Source: Myxococcales bacterium (GTDB lineage Bacteria > Myxococcota_A > Polyangia > Nannocystales > Nannocystaceae). From it: 64,000 nt of DNA. The notes below the pieces were generated by a model, which ran no database searches, had not been told where the DNA came from, and worked only from the letters and a program-made list of their open reading frames with translations. The stretch lies in NCBI GenBank assembly GCA_020633295.1, contig JACKDW010000007.1, positions 248,001 to 312,000 on the forward strand. Reading direction: 5' to 3'. Both the position numbers and the translations under genes were made by a program. Positions 23,310-32,666 of this stretch are shown here, one piece after another. The number at the start of each line of letters is the position of its first letter. Position 1 is the first letter of the stretch.

Positions 23310-26060
23310 TCAAGCGCGCGCGGTGTGCAGACGCTGGTGCAACGCGCGCACGAGCTCATGCGCCGCGCGCGGGCTCAATTCGTCGGGGTCGGCGGCGAGC
23401 AGCGCGTCGAGCACCGCGCGCGCCTCTTCGCCGCCTGCGGTTTCTCCCGCGGCGCCTGAGGATTCTTCAGGGGATTCTCCTGACGAGCCCGCGAAGGCGT
23501 CTCCCGCTGAAGAGAGACCTTCAGACAGGTCGGGAATGCGCGCGTCGTCCGAGCGCAGCGCGAACAGATCGAGCTGCGGGGTCGTGCCCGCGCGCTCGCT
23601 CGCCTCGAGGCGCGAGAGGATCCGCTGCGCCCGCCGCAGCACAGGCGCCGGCAAGCCGGCGAGTCGACCGACCTGGATCCCGTAGCTGCGACCGGCGGCG
23701 CCGTCCTCGAGGCGATGCAAGAAGATGATGCTGCCGCGCTGCTCGTGGACCGAGACGTGCACGTTCCGCAGCCCCGGGAGCCGCTCCGAGAGCGCGCAGA
23801 GCTCGTGGTAGTGGGTCGCGAACATGGTCCGACAGCCGACGCGGTCGTGGAGGAACTCGGTGATCGCCCAGGCCAGCGCGAGGCCGTCGAAGGTCGCCGT
23901 GCCGCGCCCGATCTCGTCGAGCAGCACGAGGCTGCGGGGGCTCGCCTGACTGAGGATCTGGGCCGCCTCGCGCATCTCGACCATGAAGGTGCTGTCGCCG
24001 CGACCGAGGTCATCGGCCGCGCCGACGCGCGTGAAGATGCGGTCGACGACGCCGACGCGCGCGCTGACGGCGGGCACGTAGCTGCCGACGTGGGCGAGCA
24101 GCGCGATCAGGGCCGCCTGGCGCATGACCGTGCTCTTGCCGCCCATGTTGGGCCCCGTGACGAGCAGGAAGCGCGCCGTCTGAGCGCCCCCGCCGTGGGC
24201 GCGCAGGCTGAGCGAATTGGGCACGAAGCGGCCGCTGTCGAGCATGCGCTCGACCACGGGGTGGCGCCCCTCCTCGATCTCGAGCACGGGCTGGTCGACG
24301 AGCTCGGGGCGCACGAAGCCGTGCTCCTCGGCGATCTCGGCGAGGCCCGTGAGCACGTCGAGCACCGCGAGTCGACCGCCGCGCTCGACCAGGCGCTCGC
24401 CGGCGGCGCTGACGGTCTTGCGCAGCTGCTCGAACAGCTCGAGCTCGCGGGTGAGGCCCGCCGCCTGGGCGCCGAGGACCTTGGACTCGTGCTCGGCGAG
24501 CTCCTCGGTCACGTAGCGCTCGGCGTTGGCGAGGGTCTGCTTGCGCACGTAGCTCTTGGGGACCTTGGCGAGCTGGGTCTTGGGGACCTCGAGGAAGTAG
24601 CCGAACACGCGGTTGTGCTGGACCCGCAGCGTCGGGATACCGGTCGCCTCGCGCTCGCGCGCCTCGATCTCGGCGAGCGCCTCGCGGCCGCCGTCGCGCA
24701 GCGCCCGCTGGCGATCGAGCTCCGCGTCGGCGCCGTCGTTGATCACGCCGCCGTCGCGGGTGTGACTCGGCGGATCGTCGACGAGCACGCGCGCGAGCTC
24801 GGCGTGGAGGTCCTGGAGGAGGTCGTCGCCCAGGTCGAGCACCGCCGGCAGCCCCCGATCAATGCGGCGCGCGACGAGCTCGCTGAGCAGCTCGTGCAGC
24901 CGGGGCAAGGTCGCCAGCGAGCTGCGCAGCGAGGCCAGCTCGCGCGGCTTGATGGTCCCCAGCCGCGCGCGCGCGGCCAGGCGCGCGATGTCGCGAACGT
25001 CGCGCAGCGCCTGCTGCACGTCGCTGCGGATCTGCGGCTCGGCGAGCAGCGCCTCGATGCCGTCCTGACGCGCGCGGATGATCGCGACGTCGCGCGGCGG
25101 CGCGCCGAGCCAGGACCGCAGCAGGCGCGCCCCCATCGCCGTGCGCGTGGCGTCGACCGACCACAGCAGGCTGCCCTTGCGCTGGTTCTCGCGCAGGGTC
25201 CGGTAGACCTCGAGGTTGCGCAGCGAGGTCTCGTCGAGGATCACGTGGGCGCCGGACTCGTGCAGCCGCAGGCGGTGCAGCAGCAGCGTCTGACCGGGCT
25301 GGGTCTGCTCCGCGTACCACAGCGCCATCGCGGCGGCGCGCTCGAGCGAGGCGGGCAGCGACGCGCCGCCGCTCTCGATCTGCAGCCCCTGGACGCGCCT
25401 TAGCACGGCGCGCGGGACCTCGGCGAGACCGAAGCCCTCGAGGCGCGGACACTCGGGCCCGAGCGTCTGCTCGATCCACTTGTGCAGCGACTCGCGGGCG
25501 ACGATCTCGCGGGGCGCCAGGCGCGAGAGCTCCGCTCGCATGGCGCCGGTGTCGGGCGCCGCGAGCACGACGAACTCACCGCAGGAGACGTCGAGCGCGG
25601 CCACGCCGATCGGGCCCGCGTCGGTCTCCTCCGCGACCACGGCGACCAAGTAGTTGGGCTCCTCGCCGCGCAGGTGCTCCTCGTCCAGCAGCACGCCGGG
25701 CGTCACCACACGCACGACCTCACGACGGACGATCTTGCTCCCGCGCCGCTTGCGTGCCTCCTCGGGGGTCTCCATCTGCTCGCAGATCGCGACCTTGAAG
25801 CCGTGCTCCACGAGCGTGCGCAGGTACCCGCCGATCGCGTGGTACGGCACGCCCGCCATGGGCACGGGGTCCGGGTTGTTCTTGTCGCGGGAGGTCACGA
25901 CGATGTCGAGCACCGGCCCGACCGTCTCCGCGTCCTCGAAGAACATCTCGTAGAAGTCCCCCATGCGAAACATCAGGATCGCGTCGGGGTAGCGCGCCTT
26001 GATCTCGAGGAACTGGCGCATCACCGGGGTATCGCGGGAACCGTTGTGGGGAGCTGGCAC
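23310..26060 (-). CDS. mutS: DNA mismatch repair protein MutS
   Basis: Using the GTG at 26060 gives 916 residues and places the mismatch-reading motif GDFYEMF so that Phe36 and Glu38 have exactly the E. coli numbers, which supports this start over the upstream ATG at 26132 (that ATG lies beside the terminator at 26134-26161). The ATPase has GPNMGGKST (near 640), DEIGRGTATFDG and FATHYHEL. MutS finds mismatches and starts repair with MutL. The C-terminal 80 residues are divergent and rich in Ser, Glu and Ala before the end, as in other large MutS proteins. No mutL is nearby. Confidence 0.96.
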   Translation of the reverse strand: MPAPHNGSRDTPVMRQFLEIKARYPDAILMFRMGDFYEMFFEDAETVGPVLDIVVTSRDKNNPDPVPMAGVPYHAIGGYLRTLVEHGFKVAICEQMETPEEARKRRGSKIVRREVVRVVTPGVLLDEEHLRGEEPNYLVAVVAEETDAGPIGVAALDVSCGEFVVLAAPDTGAMRAELSRLAPREIVARESLHKWIEQTLGPECPRLEGFGLAEVPRAVLRRVQGLQIESGGASLPASLERAAAMALWYAEQTQPGQTLLLHRLRLHESGAHVILDETSLRNLEVYRTLRENQRKGSLLWSVDATRTAMGARLLRSWLGAPPRDVAIIRARQDGIEALLAEPQIRSDVQQALRDVRDIARLAARARLGTIKPRELASLRSSLATLPRLHELLSELVARRIDRGLPAVLDLGDDLLQDLHAELARVLVDDPPSHTRDGGVINDGADAELDRQRALRDGGREALAEIEAREREATGIPTLRVQHNRVFGYFLEVPKTQLAKVPKSYVRKQTLANAERYVTEELAEHESKVLGAQAAGLTRELELFEQLRKTVSAAGERLVERGGRLAVLDVLTGLAEIAEEHGFVRPELVDQPVLEIEEGRHPVVERMLDSGRFVPNSLSLRAHGGGAQTARFLLVTGPNMGGKSTVMRQAALIALLAHVGSYVPAVSARVGVVDRIFTRVGAADDLGRGDSTFMVEMREAAQILSQASPRSLVLLDEIGRGTATFDGLALAWAITEFLHDRVGCRTMFATHYHELCALSERLPGLRNVHVSVHEQRGSIIFLHRLEDGAAGRSYGIQVGRLAGLPAPVLRRAQRILSRLEASERAGTTPQLDLFALRSDDARIPDLSEGLSSAGDAFAGSSGESPEESSGAAGETAGGEEARAVLDALLAADPDELSPRAAHELVRALHQRLHTARA

Positions 26061-26133
26061 GGTGCTCGAATTTGTATCGCACGCGCGCGATTTCGTCCCT
26101 GCCGGCGCAAGCGCGTCTGGGCCCGAACGCATG

Positions 26134-26161
26134 AAAAAACCCGGGCCTGAGGCCCGGGTTT
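26134..26161 (-). terminator. Strong Rho-independent terminator of the SPOR gene
   Basis: AAACCCGGGCC and GGCCCGGGTTT form a perfect 11-bp stem with a TGA loop. On the minus strand it ends in a run of six T. It lies 52 bases after the SPOR gene stop and directly upstream of mutS, so mutS needs its own promoter or read-through. Confidence 0.92.
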
Positions 26162-26212
26162 CGTTGCGCTGAGAGCGCGACGGATCCTCGGAGCGAGGAT
26201 CCTGGCGAAGAT

Positions 26213-27112
26213 CTACTGGCGCACGACGTACGCGATGATCTGCTCCTGCTTCTCGAACGACTCCTTGGCGGCGAGCGCGTCATCCCAGCTGCCGAAGAGG
26301 CCGACGCGGACGCGGTGCCAGGTGCGGCCGTTGACATCCGCAGCCTCGACGCGAACGTCGTGACCGTTGCGCCGCAGCTTGTCGGCCAGCTTGTCCGCGT
26401 CCTCCTGCTTGGAGAACGCCTTCATCTGCAGCGTAAAGCTGCGATTGCTGGCGACGGCCGGCTTCTGCTTGGTCGCCGGATCGCCCGCGGCCATGACCGT
26501 ATCGGACTTGGGCTTGGGCTGGGTCGCCTTGTCGTCCTTGGCGATGACGGCGGGCACTGGCTTCGCCACCGGCTTCGCCGCGGGCTTCGCGACCGGCTTG
26601 GGCGCCGGCTTGGGCGCCGGCTTCACCACCGGCTTCGGCTTCGCGATCTCCTTGACCTTCGCCTCCTTGGCCTTCGCCTCGGCTGCCTTCGCCTCCTTGA
26701 CCTTCGCCTCGGCGGCCTTCGCCTCGGCTGCCTTCGCCTTCGCCTTGGCCTCGGCGGCGGCCTTCTCCTGCTTGACCTCGTCCTCGGGCCGCGGCGGGAT
26801 CGCCGGGTCGCGGGTCTCGGGCAGGCCTTCCGTCGCGGGCTTCGCCAGGCCGTCCTTGAATTCGAATTCCTCGGGCTCGGGTCCGTCGAGGGCGGCCGCC
26901 GCGAGCGCGTCGTCGCGCTCGAGCAGCGCGAGCGCGTCGTGCTCGCCGCCCGCGCCGGGCCCGTCGACCGTGCGCCGCCCGACCATCACGCCGAGCGCGA
27001 ACACGAAGCAGCCGACCACCGAGAGGCCGAAGAACAGAAAGAAGATCTGCCGGTTGTCGAGCGAGAGCTCGACCTTGTCCTTCCACTTTTCCATGTCGCG
27101 CATGACGATCAT
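26213..27112 (-). CDS. SPOR-domain membrane protein
   Basis: The 299-residue protein has a short cytoplasmic start (MIVMRDMEKWKDKVELSLDN), one TM segment (IFFLFFGLSVVGCFVFALGV) and a long Ala/Lys/Glu-rich region (about 110-160) followed by Lys-Pro repeats (KPAPKPAPKPVAKPA). Residues 225-299 form a SPOR domain (SFTLQMKAFSKQEDADKLADK, HRVRVGLFGSWDDALAAKES), which binds glycan strands without stem peptides at division sites. A cell-division or septal role is likely. The extended repeats are expected to span the periplasm. ATGs at 27112 and 27103 are both usable. A strong terminator follows. Confidence 0.9.
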   Translation of the reverse strand: MIVMRDMEKWKDKVELSLDNRQIFFLFFGLSVVGCFVFALGVMVGRRTVDGPGAGGEHDALALLERDDALAAAALDGPEPEEFEFKDGLAKPATEGLPETRDPAIPPRPEDEVKQEKAAAEAKAKAKAAEAKAAEAKVKEAKAAEAKAKEAKVKEIAKPKPVVKPAPKPAPKPVAKPAAKPVAKPVPAVIAKDDKATQPKPKSDTVMAAGDPATKQKPAVASNRSFTLQMKAFSKQEDADKLADKLRRNGHDVRVEAADVNGRTWHRVRVGLFGSWDDALAAKESFEKQEQIIAYVVRQ

Positions 27113-27313
27113 CCTGGCGTCCGCCGCCCGGTTGCTCGCGCGCGAGGGAGCGCGCGATCGCGGAGACGCCTGATCCCAGTCCTACCCAGCGCGCGCGCGA
27201 CTCCCAAAAAACCGGCGAACTTTGGACCTGTCCGAACAATCAGGACAGTCGCGCGCCGCCGGCCGGCGCCGTACGCCCGCGCGGAGCCCTCTACCCCCGC
27301 GCTCGCGCGCGAC

Positions 27314-28915
27314 TCACTGCACGATCCGCAGCTCGTTGGCCGGGTCGCGCAGGGTCACCTCGGGCTTCGACTCCGGGATCGCGCCGCCGGGGTTGGTCCC
27401 GCGTCGCACGATCTCCCGCGTCGGCGGGTACGACAGCGTCCACTCCTCGCTGTGGACCACCGTGCCGCCGTCGTAGAGCTTGCGCCGGCGCGTGACCTTG
27501 AAGCCGCGCTTGCCCTGCTGCGCGACGGTCTGGGTGCCCGAGCGCAGGCGATCGTCGTTGCGCACGATCGTCGTGTACGGGAGGACCTCGTCGATCTCGC
27601 GTTCGAAGGCGACGCGGTAGGGCCGGCGCGGGCCGAGCAGCTCGACCGCGACCTTGCCGCCCTGCACGTCGACGTGGAACACCACCGGGAAGTCGAAGTT
27701 GTTCCGAAAGCGCATGTCGACGGCGCCGTAGACCACGGTCGAGTCCAGGCCCATGTCGACGTAGCCGCTCGGCCGGCTGTGCGGGCGCGCGCGCACGATC
27801 TCGAGGCCGGAGAAGAACACCGCGCCGAACACCGTCGAGCTGACCTGGCAGATCCCGCCGCCGACCACGTCGACGATCTCGCCGGAGGTGATGCCGGGGG
27901 CGTAGCGGAACCCGGCCTCGGTCGTTCGCGGACCGACGACGTCGTTGAAGGAGAACTCCTCGCCGGGCAGGAGCACGTGGCCGTCGAGGCGCGCGGCGCC
28001 GATCTTGAGGTTATGGGCGCGATCCTTGTCGTTCGGCGCCATCGAGTAGGGCGTCGTGAAGCGCCCGAGCACCACGCTGATGTCGAGCTCACCCTTGAGC
28101 TCGGCGAGCGGATCGTCTGCGGGCGGGCTCGGCGTGGTCACGACCTCGATCTCGTCCGCGCCAGACGCGAGCCCGACCGCGATGGCCGAGAGCGTGTCGT
28201 GGGGCATCAAGGTCGAGCCGCGCGCGGCCGGGAGCACGCGGCGCGCCTCCATGTCGAAGCGGGTCGGCAGCGACGGGCGCTCGAACTCGGGCGCGAGCTC
28301 CTGCAGCAGCTCCAGCGCCACGTCCTCGCGAAACTGCTGACCGACCGCGAGGTCGACGAGCCCGCGCCGGGCGTCGGAGCGCTCCTGCAGGTCGCGCAGC
28401 GGATGGCCCGTGTGCCCGTGACGCAGCGCGGCCTCGATCGCCGAGTCAGGCGCCGGGGTCGCGCCGAGATCGCGCGCGCGCGTGGGGATGGCGACTTCGC
28501 CCGGCCCGCGCAGCGTGACCTGTCGATCGAGACCCTCGTCCGCGAGCTCGAGCGCGATGGCCTCGAGGTCGCCGCGGTCCATGCCCGCCACGTCGCGCCC
28601 CTCGAGCAGGACGCCCGGGACGACGACCTCGGGACGATCTTCGAACGGCGCCCAGGGCAGCAGGAGCGCCGCCGCGGCGACCGCCCCACCCGCAGCCATG
28701 GCGACGCCCTCAACGATTCGCGCGCCGCGATGAACCCAGGCGGGTGCCGCGCGCCGAGCCGCGGAGGCCGGCTCCGAGTTCGAGGACGAGCGCGCATCCG
28801 CTGCATGAACGTCGTCTCGCGGCGCGGGCTCGTGGCTCGTGGTCCGCCGCTGCGGCCCGGCCCGACGCCGGGCGCTCGGCGTTCGTCGGGTCGCGGGCTG
28901 GGGCTGGGCGGACAT
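27314..28915 (-). CDS. VanW family protein
   Basis: The 533-residue protein has an Arg/Pro-rich cytoplasmic start, one TM segment (VAMAAGGAVAAAALLLPWAPF, about 70-90) and an extracytoplasmic region resembling the putative peptidoglycan-binding domain that precedes VanW (VVVPGVLLEGRDVAGMDRGD). The VanW domain lies at about 290-420: HNLKIGAARLDGHVLLPGEE, FSFNDVVGPRTTEAGF, GGGICQVSSTVF and GYVDMGLDSTVVYG. A G5-like tail follows. VanW proteins are linked to cell-wall or spore functions, but their biochemistry is not settled. It lies upstream of the SPOR gene on the same strand with a gap of about 200 bases, which contains a small CTGTCC/GGACAG inverted repeat. Confidence 0.88.
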   Translation of the reverse strand: MSAQPQPATRRTPSARRRAGPQRRTTSHEPAPRDDVHAADARSSSNSEPASAARRAAPAWVHRGARIVEGVAMAAGGAVAAAALLLPWAPFEDRPEVVVPGVLLEGRDVAGMDRGDLEAIALELADEGLDRQVTLRGPGEVAIPTRARDLGATPAPDSAIEAALRHGHTGHPLRDLQERSDARRGLVDLAVGQQFREDVALELLQELAPEFERPSLPTRFDMEARRVLPAARGSTLMPHDTLSAIAVGLASGADEIEVVTTPSPPADDPLAELKGELDISVVLGRFTTPYSMAPNDKDRAHNLKIGAARLDGHVLLPGEEFSFNDVVGPRTTEAGFRYAPGITSGEIVDVVGGGICQVSSTVFGAVFFSGLEIVRARPHSRPSGYVDMGLDSTVVYGAVDMRFRNNFDFPVVFHVDVQGGKVAVELLGPRRPYRVAFEREIDEVLPYTTIVRNDDRLRSGTQTVAQQGKRGFKVTRRRKLYDGGTVVHSEEWTLSYPPTREIVRRGTNPGGAIPESKPEVTLRDPANELRIVQ

Positions 28916-28985
28916 GCAAGACCGAGCCTACAGACCGCGCCCCACACGTCCAGAAATCGACGGGAATCGGGGAACCCGGGGTCCC

Positions 28986-30467
28986 ATGAGACGTCCGTTT
29001 GAGGGTATGAATGGTCCAGCCATGACCGCCTCATCTCCGCAGCCCAAGGGACCTCCCCCGGCGGCCAAGAAGCCGGCCGGCCGGATGCCACAGGGTCTCC
29101 CGAAGGGATATGGCCCGCGCCGCAGCCGCGTCCCCGCAGCCTACAAATTATGGATGGGGGCGATCATCGCCAACCTCGCCGGCGTCCTCGCGGCCGTCTA
29201 CATCGCGAAGATCATCCGCGGCATCCCCGCGAGCACCGGGACCGAAACCGCGCTGCTCGCGGTCTACTACACGATGATGGTGATCGCGGCCGTGGTCGAC
29301 GCGCTTTGGCTTGACGAGGTGCTGTTCAAGGGCGGCTTCCGACGCTCGCACCTCCAGGGACAGGACGGGCGCCAGGCCCAGTCGGGGGATGTGGAGGAGG
29401 CGGCCGCGAGCATGCAGCGCTCCTCGTTCTCCTTCCCGGTCCTGCTGATCCTCTCGGGTTTGTTCACGTACCTGCTGTTCAATTTTATCAACAACGACTT
29501 CGACAATTACTACCGAAGAGTTGGAAAACACGTCACTTCTCTTCGTGGTGATAATCCCGAGAACGCGACCAAGCGGCTGGCCGCGATCGGCGAATTGTCC
29601 ATCCGTCGGGATCCCGAGATCATCCCGATCCTTACGCGACAGCTCGAGCGCGGCGGCGATGTCGCGGTCTGGGCCGCCTGGGCCATGGGTCGCTTCAAGG
29701 ACGTCCCGGCGAAGCGCCGCCGTCCGCTGGTTGAGCCGCTGCTCGCGGCCTCACGCTCGGACGATCGCGCGCTCCGCCGCGAGGCCATCGTCGCGCTGGC
29801 GCGCCTGCAGTACCGCCCCATCGCGTCCCAGCTCAAGACTGAATTGCGCAGTGATATCGACAGCCTGAGCAGCGAAAGCTCTATCGATTTACGGCTCCTC
29901 TACGCAGCCGGACACGTCCAGAGCATGGAGCTCGTGCCGCTGCTCGAGGAGATTCTCCGCGGCAAGGGTTCAGTCGAGGCCCAGCAGGCTGCGGCCTGGG
30001 CGCTGTTCCAGCACATCGACCAACGAGGCGGTCGCGACGTCGTTCCCATCCTCGAGGAGCGCCTGCCCGCCGCGCCGCTCGCCGTGCGCTGCGCGATCGT
30101 CCACAGCCTGGGCTACACGGGCGACGAGAACTCCAACCGCGCGCTGATCCACGCCTACGACACGGCCACGCCAGAGGAGCGCGCCACTCGCTGCGGGATC
30201 GTGAGCTTCAACCTGCGGCCCGACGGCGGCGATGAGCGCGTGGACCTGTTCATGCCCCGCGACAGCTTTGAGATGAAGATCCTCCAGGCCATGGGTCAGA
30301 TCCGGGCGACGACCCCCGAGGTGCGCGCGGCCGTGGAGCCGTGGCTGGCCCGCGTGGTCGAGGGCGCGACCGACGACCTCAAGCGCTCGCGCGCCGAGAG
30401 CCTGCTGTCCGGCATCCAGTCAGCGCGCGATGATCGCCTGATCAAGCAGCTGCCAAGCGAGCCGTGA
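28986..30467 (+). CDS. Polytopic membrane protein with HEAT repeats
   Basis: From the ATG at 28986 the 493-residue protein has a Pro/Lys-rich start, then three hydrophobic segments (MGAIIANLAGVLAAVYIAKI; TALLAVYYTMMVIAAVVDAL; FPVLLILSGLFTYLLFNFI). From about residue 175 it forms alpha-helical repeats (RLAAIGELSIRRDPEIIPIL, ALRREAIVALARLQYRPIA, QQAAAWALFQHIDQRGGRD) of HEAT/PBS-lyase type. HEAT regions bind other proteins; the location and partner are not evident. ATGs at 29007 and 29022 are alternative starts. Its stop overlaps the start of the next HEAT-repeat gene, so the pair is an operon. Confidence 0.78.
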   Translation: MRRPFEGMNGPAMTASSPQPKGPPPAAKKPAGRMPQGLPKGYGPRRSRVPAAYKLWMGAIIANLAGVLAAVYIAKIIRGIPASTGTETALLAVYYTMMVIAAVVDALWLDEVLFKGGFRRSHLQGQDGRQAQSGDVEEAAASMQRSSFSFPVLLILSGLFTYLLFNFINNDFDNYYRRVGKHVTSLRGDNPENATKRLAAIGELSIRRDPEIIPILTRQLERGGDVAVWAAWAMGRFKDVPAKRRRPLVEPLLAASRSDDRALRREAIVALARLQYRPIASQLKTELRSDIDSLSSESSIDLRLLYAAGHVQSMELVPLLEEILRGKGSVEAQQAAAWALFQHIDQRGGRDVVPILEERLPAAPLAVRCAIVHSLGYTGDENSNRALIHAYDTATPEERATRCGIVSFNLRPDGGDERVDLFMPRDSFEMKILQAMGQIRATTPEVRAAVEPWLARVVEGATDDLKRSRAESLLSGIQSARDDRLIKQLPSEP

Positions 30468-32530
30468 CGCACGGGCGGAACAACACTGCTACAACACCCT
30501 CGATGCGGTTGTACGCCCGGCTCGCGCGGCCTGTGCTCGGGGCGAGTGTGGTCCTCGGCTCGCTCGTCGGGACGCGCGCAAGGGCGGATGAACGCTGGCC
30601 GCTGTGGCCCACCGAGGTCGAGGTGGTCGCGGCCCCGCTGCGCTCCGGCGCCAGCGTGGGCCCGCCGACCCGGGTCGCGCCCGAGTCCGTGCGACTCGAC
30701 GCGCTCACCAAGCTCGAGGACTACCCCGAGGTCCTGATCCTCGACGACCTGCTGCTGGCGATCGGCGATCGCTCGTCAACGGTGAAGCGCGCGGCCCTGC
30801 AGCAGTGCATCGCCCGCGTGCTGCACTCGTGTATCCCGCGCGCCGTCGAGATCTGGAACGACAGCTCCGTGGACGCGAGCGTGCGCATGTACGCCCTGGA
30901 GCTGATGCTCCTCGACCCGAGCGACGCCCACGTGGAAGCCCTGCTGATCGCGCTGCAGGACCCGACGGAGCAGCTGCGCAACGCGGCCACCAGCCTCGCG
31001 GGTAAGGTGGTGCTACCGCAAGCGAGCCAGGAGCGCGTCCGCAGCGCGCTGATCGCCAAGCTCGGGGACGCCACGCCGCACATCCGGGCCAGCGCCGCGC
31101 GCAGCCTCGGACGACTTGGACCTGGGCGCGGCGCGCTGGCCATCTCGCGCCTGCTGCAGGACCCGGATCCCAACGTGCGCCGCTGGGCCGCGACCGCGCT
31201 TGGCCAATTCGCCGACGCGCGAGCCGTCCCGGCGCTGATGCGCGCGGTCGAGGCTGGAGACGAGGCCTACGTGAGCCGCGCGCTGCTGCACGGCCTCGGG
31301 CTGCTCCCTGGCGTCGAGGTCGACCGCATGCTGCTCCAGCTGCTCGATGACCAGCCGCGGGGGCTGGCCATGAGCAACGTCGTCGAGGCCATCGGGCTCC
31401 GCGAGCAGCCCTCCCCCGAACTCCTGGACGGGTTGCTCGTGCGCCTGCGCGAGACGCACCTGCGCGAGTCGATCGTCGCCGCCCTGCAGATGCTCGGTGA
31501 GCGCGCGCGGACGGGACTCGAGCGCGCCGTGGCGCGCGGTCTTGACCCCGAACTCGCGCTCGAGGCCGAGCGACTGCTGGCGGCCCTGGATCTGCCGACC
31601 GAGCCGGAGCCCGTGGCGTTTGAGCGCCCCGAGCCCAAGACGACCACGCTGGCTGGGTGGCGGAAGCGCCTGCGCGTACCCGACATCGCCCGGCGACTGC
31701 GCGCCGCCGGGGAGCTCGTCGTCTTCAACCCACCATGGTTGGCGGCCGCGATCGTCCGTGAGATCGACCAGTCGTCAACTCCCGATCCGATCCGCGGCTG
31801 GATCGCCGCGCTCGCGCTGGGCGACGCGGCCCTCGACGGGGCCGCCGACACGCTCGGCGGCGGGATGCTCTGGGCTCGCCTGGGTCGCTGGGGACGAGAT
31901 CGACGGCTGAGCACCGACGACCGCTGCCTGGCGATCGCCGCGCTCGGGGCCGCCGCCGCGGCGCCGCGCAAGCGACGTCATCGCGTCATAAAGGACGTCA
32001 CGGAGCTGGCCGGCAGCACGTCGCGCGAGATCCGCTCCTGTGCCGCGCTCACGCTGGGACGACTGCACGCCCCCGCGGCGCTGGAGGCCCTGCTCCACGA
32101 CAGCTCGCCACGCGTCCGCGCGAGCGCGGCTCTCGGCGTAGCGATCCTGCGCGCGTCGGCCCAGCAACGGAGCGCGCGCGACCCGCTGCGGGACAGCTTA
32201 TCGACACGGCTCGCGGTGCTCGCGGTCGAGGATGAGCACATTGGCGTCCGCTTGGCCGCGCGGCTGGCCAACGCGGCGCCGACGAGCGATCCCGCGCCGC
32301 CGTCGGAGGAGCTGTCCTGGTTGATCTGGGATGACCGCCCGCTTCCATCGAACACGGCCTGGCGGCCCGCCATCATCGCGGGCCAGGAGGTCCTGGTGCC
32401 GACGCGCGATTTTGGTGGCGTCAGCTGGACGCACCTCCCAGGACTCGCCGCGAGCGCGGTGGAGCTCCCCGACCCCGGCGTCCCGAGCCAGAACCTGGCC
32501 GCGCTGCTGATCCGCTTCATCACGGACTAG
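30464..32530 (+). CDS. Secreted HEAT-repeat protein
   Basis: The GTG at 30464 overlaps the previous stop (GTGA), which suggests translational coupling; an ATG at 30503 would begin directly at the signal peptide (RLYARLARPVLGASVVLGSL, cleaved near RARA-DE). The mature part is mostly HEAT/PBS-lyase repeats (VRSALIAKLGDATPHIRASAA, PDPNVRRWAATALGQFADA, VVEAIGLREQPSPELL) with a second block from about 480 (AALTLGRLHAPAALEALLHD). The last 60 residues (WDDRPLPSNTAWRPAIIAG) are a distinct, Trp-rich end. It probably works with the membrane HEAT protein encoded just upstream, across the inner membrane. No enzymatic motif is visible. Confidence 0.75.
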   Translation: MTHGRNNTATTPSMRLYARLARPVLGASVVLGSLVGTRARADERWPLWPTEVEVVAAPLRSGASVGPPTRVAPESVRLDALTKLEDYPEVLILDDLLLAIGDRSSTVKRAALQQCIARVLHSCIPRAVEIWNDSSVDASVRMYALELMLLDPSDAHVEALLIALQDPTEQLRNAATSLAGKVVLPQASQERVRSALIAKLGDATPHIRASAARSLGRLGPGRGALAISRLLQDPDPNVRRWAATALGQFADARAVPALMRAVEAGDEAYVSRALLHGLGLLPGVEVDRMLLQLLDDQPRGLAMSNVVEAIGLREQPSPELLDGLLVRLRETHLRESIVAALQMLGERARTGLERAVARGLDPELALEAERLLAALDLPTEPEPVAFERPEPKTTTLAGWRKRLRVPDIARRLRAAGELVVFNPPWLAAAIVREIDQSSTPDPIRGWIAALALGDAALDGAADTLGGGMLWARLGRWGRDRRLSTDDRCLAIAALGAAAAAPRKRRHRVIKDVTELAGSTSREIRSCAALTLGRLHAPAALEALLHDSSPRVRASAALGVAILRASAQQRSARDPLRDSLSTRLAVLAVEDEHIGVRLAARLANAAPTSDPAPPSEELSWLIWDDRPLPSNTAWRPAIIAGQEVLVPTRDFGGVSWTHLPGLAASAVELPDPGVPSQNLAALLIRFITD

Positions 32531-32666
32531 CGGCCCGCGCTGCTCGAGATGACATCGAAGATCTATGGATTAATTCATTGATTCCGCGCTTCCCGACATC
32601 ATCTCGATAACTTTTTGAAAAAACAGATCAATTCACTTCGGTCTCGGATGTGCTTTCCCAGAGGGC
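32531..32666. promoter_or_regulatory. AT-rich spacer with inverted repeat before the sigma factor gene
   Basis: This 136-base stretch is far more AT-rich than the rest of the window. TCGAGATGA (32544-32552) and TCATCTCGA (32599-32607) are perfect inverted copies 46 bases apart, followed by TAACTTTTTG. It could end transcription of the HEAT operon and hold the promoter of the sigma gene. No clear ECF self-promoter is recognised. Confidence 0.4.
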
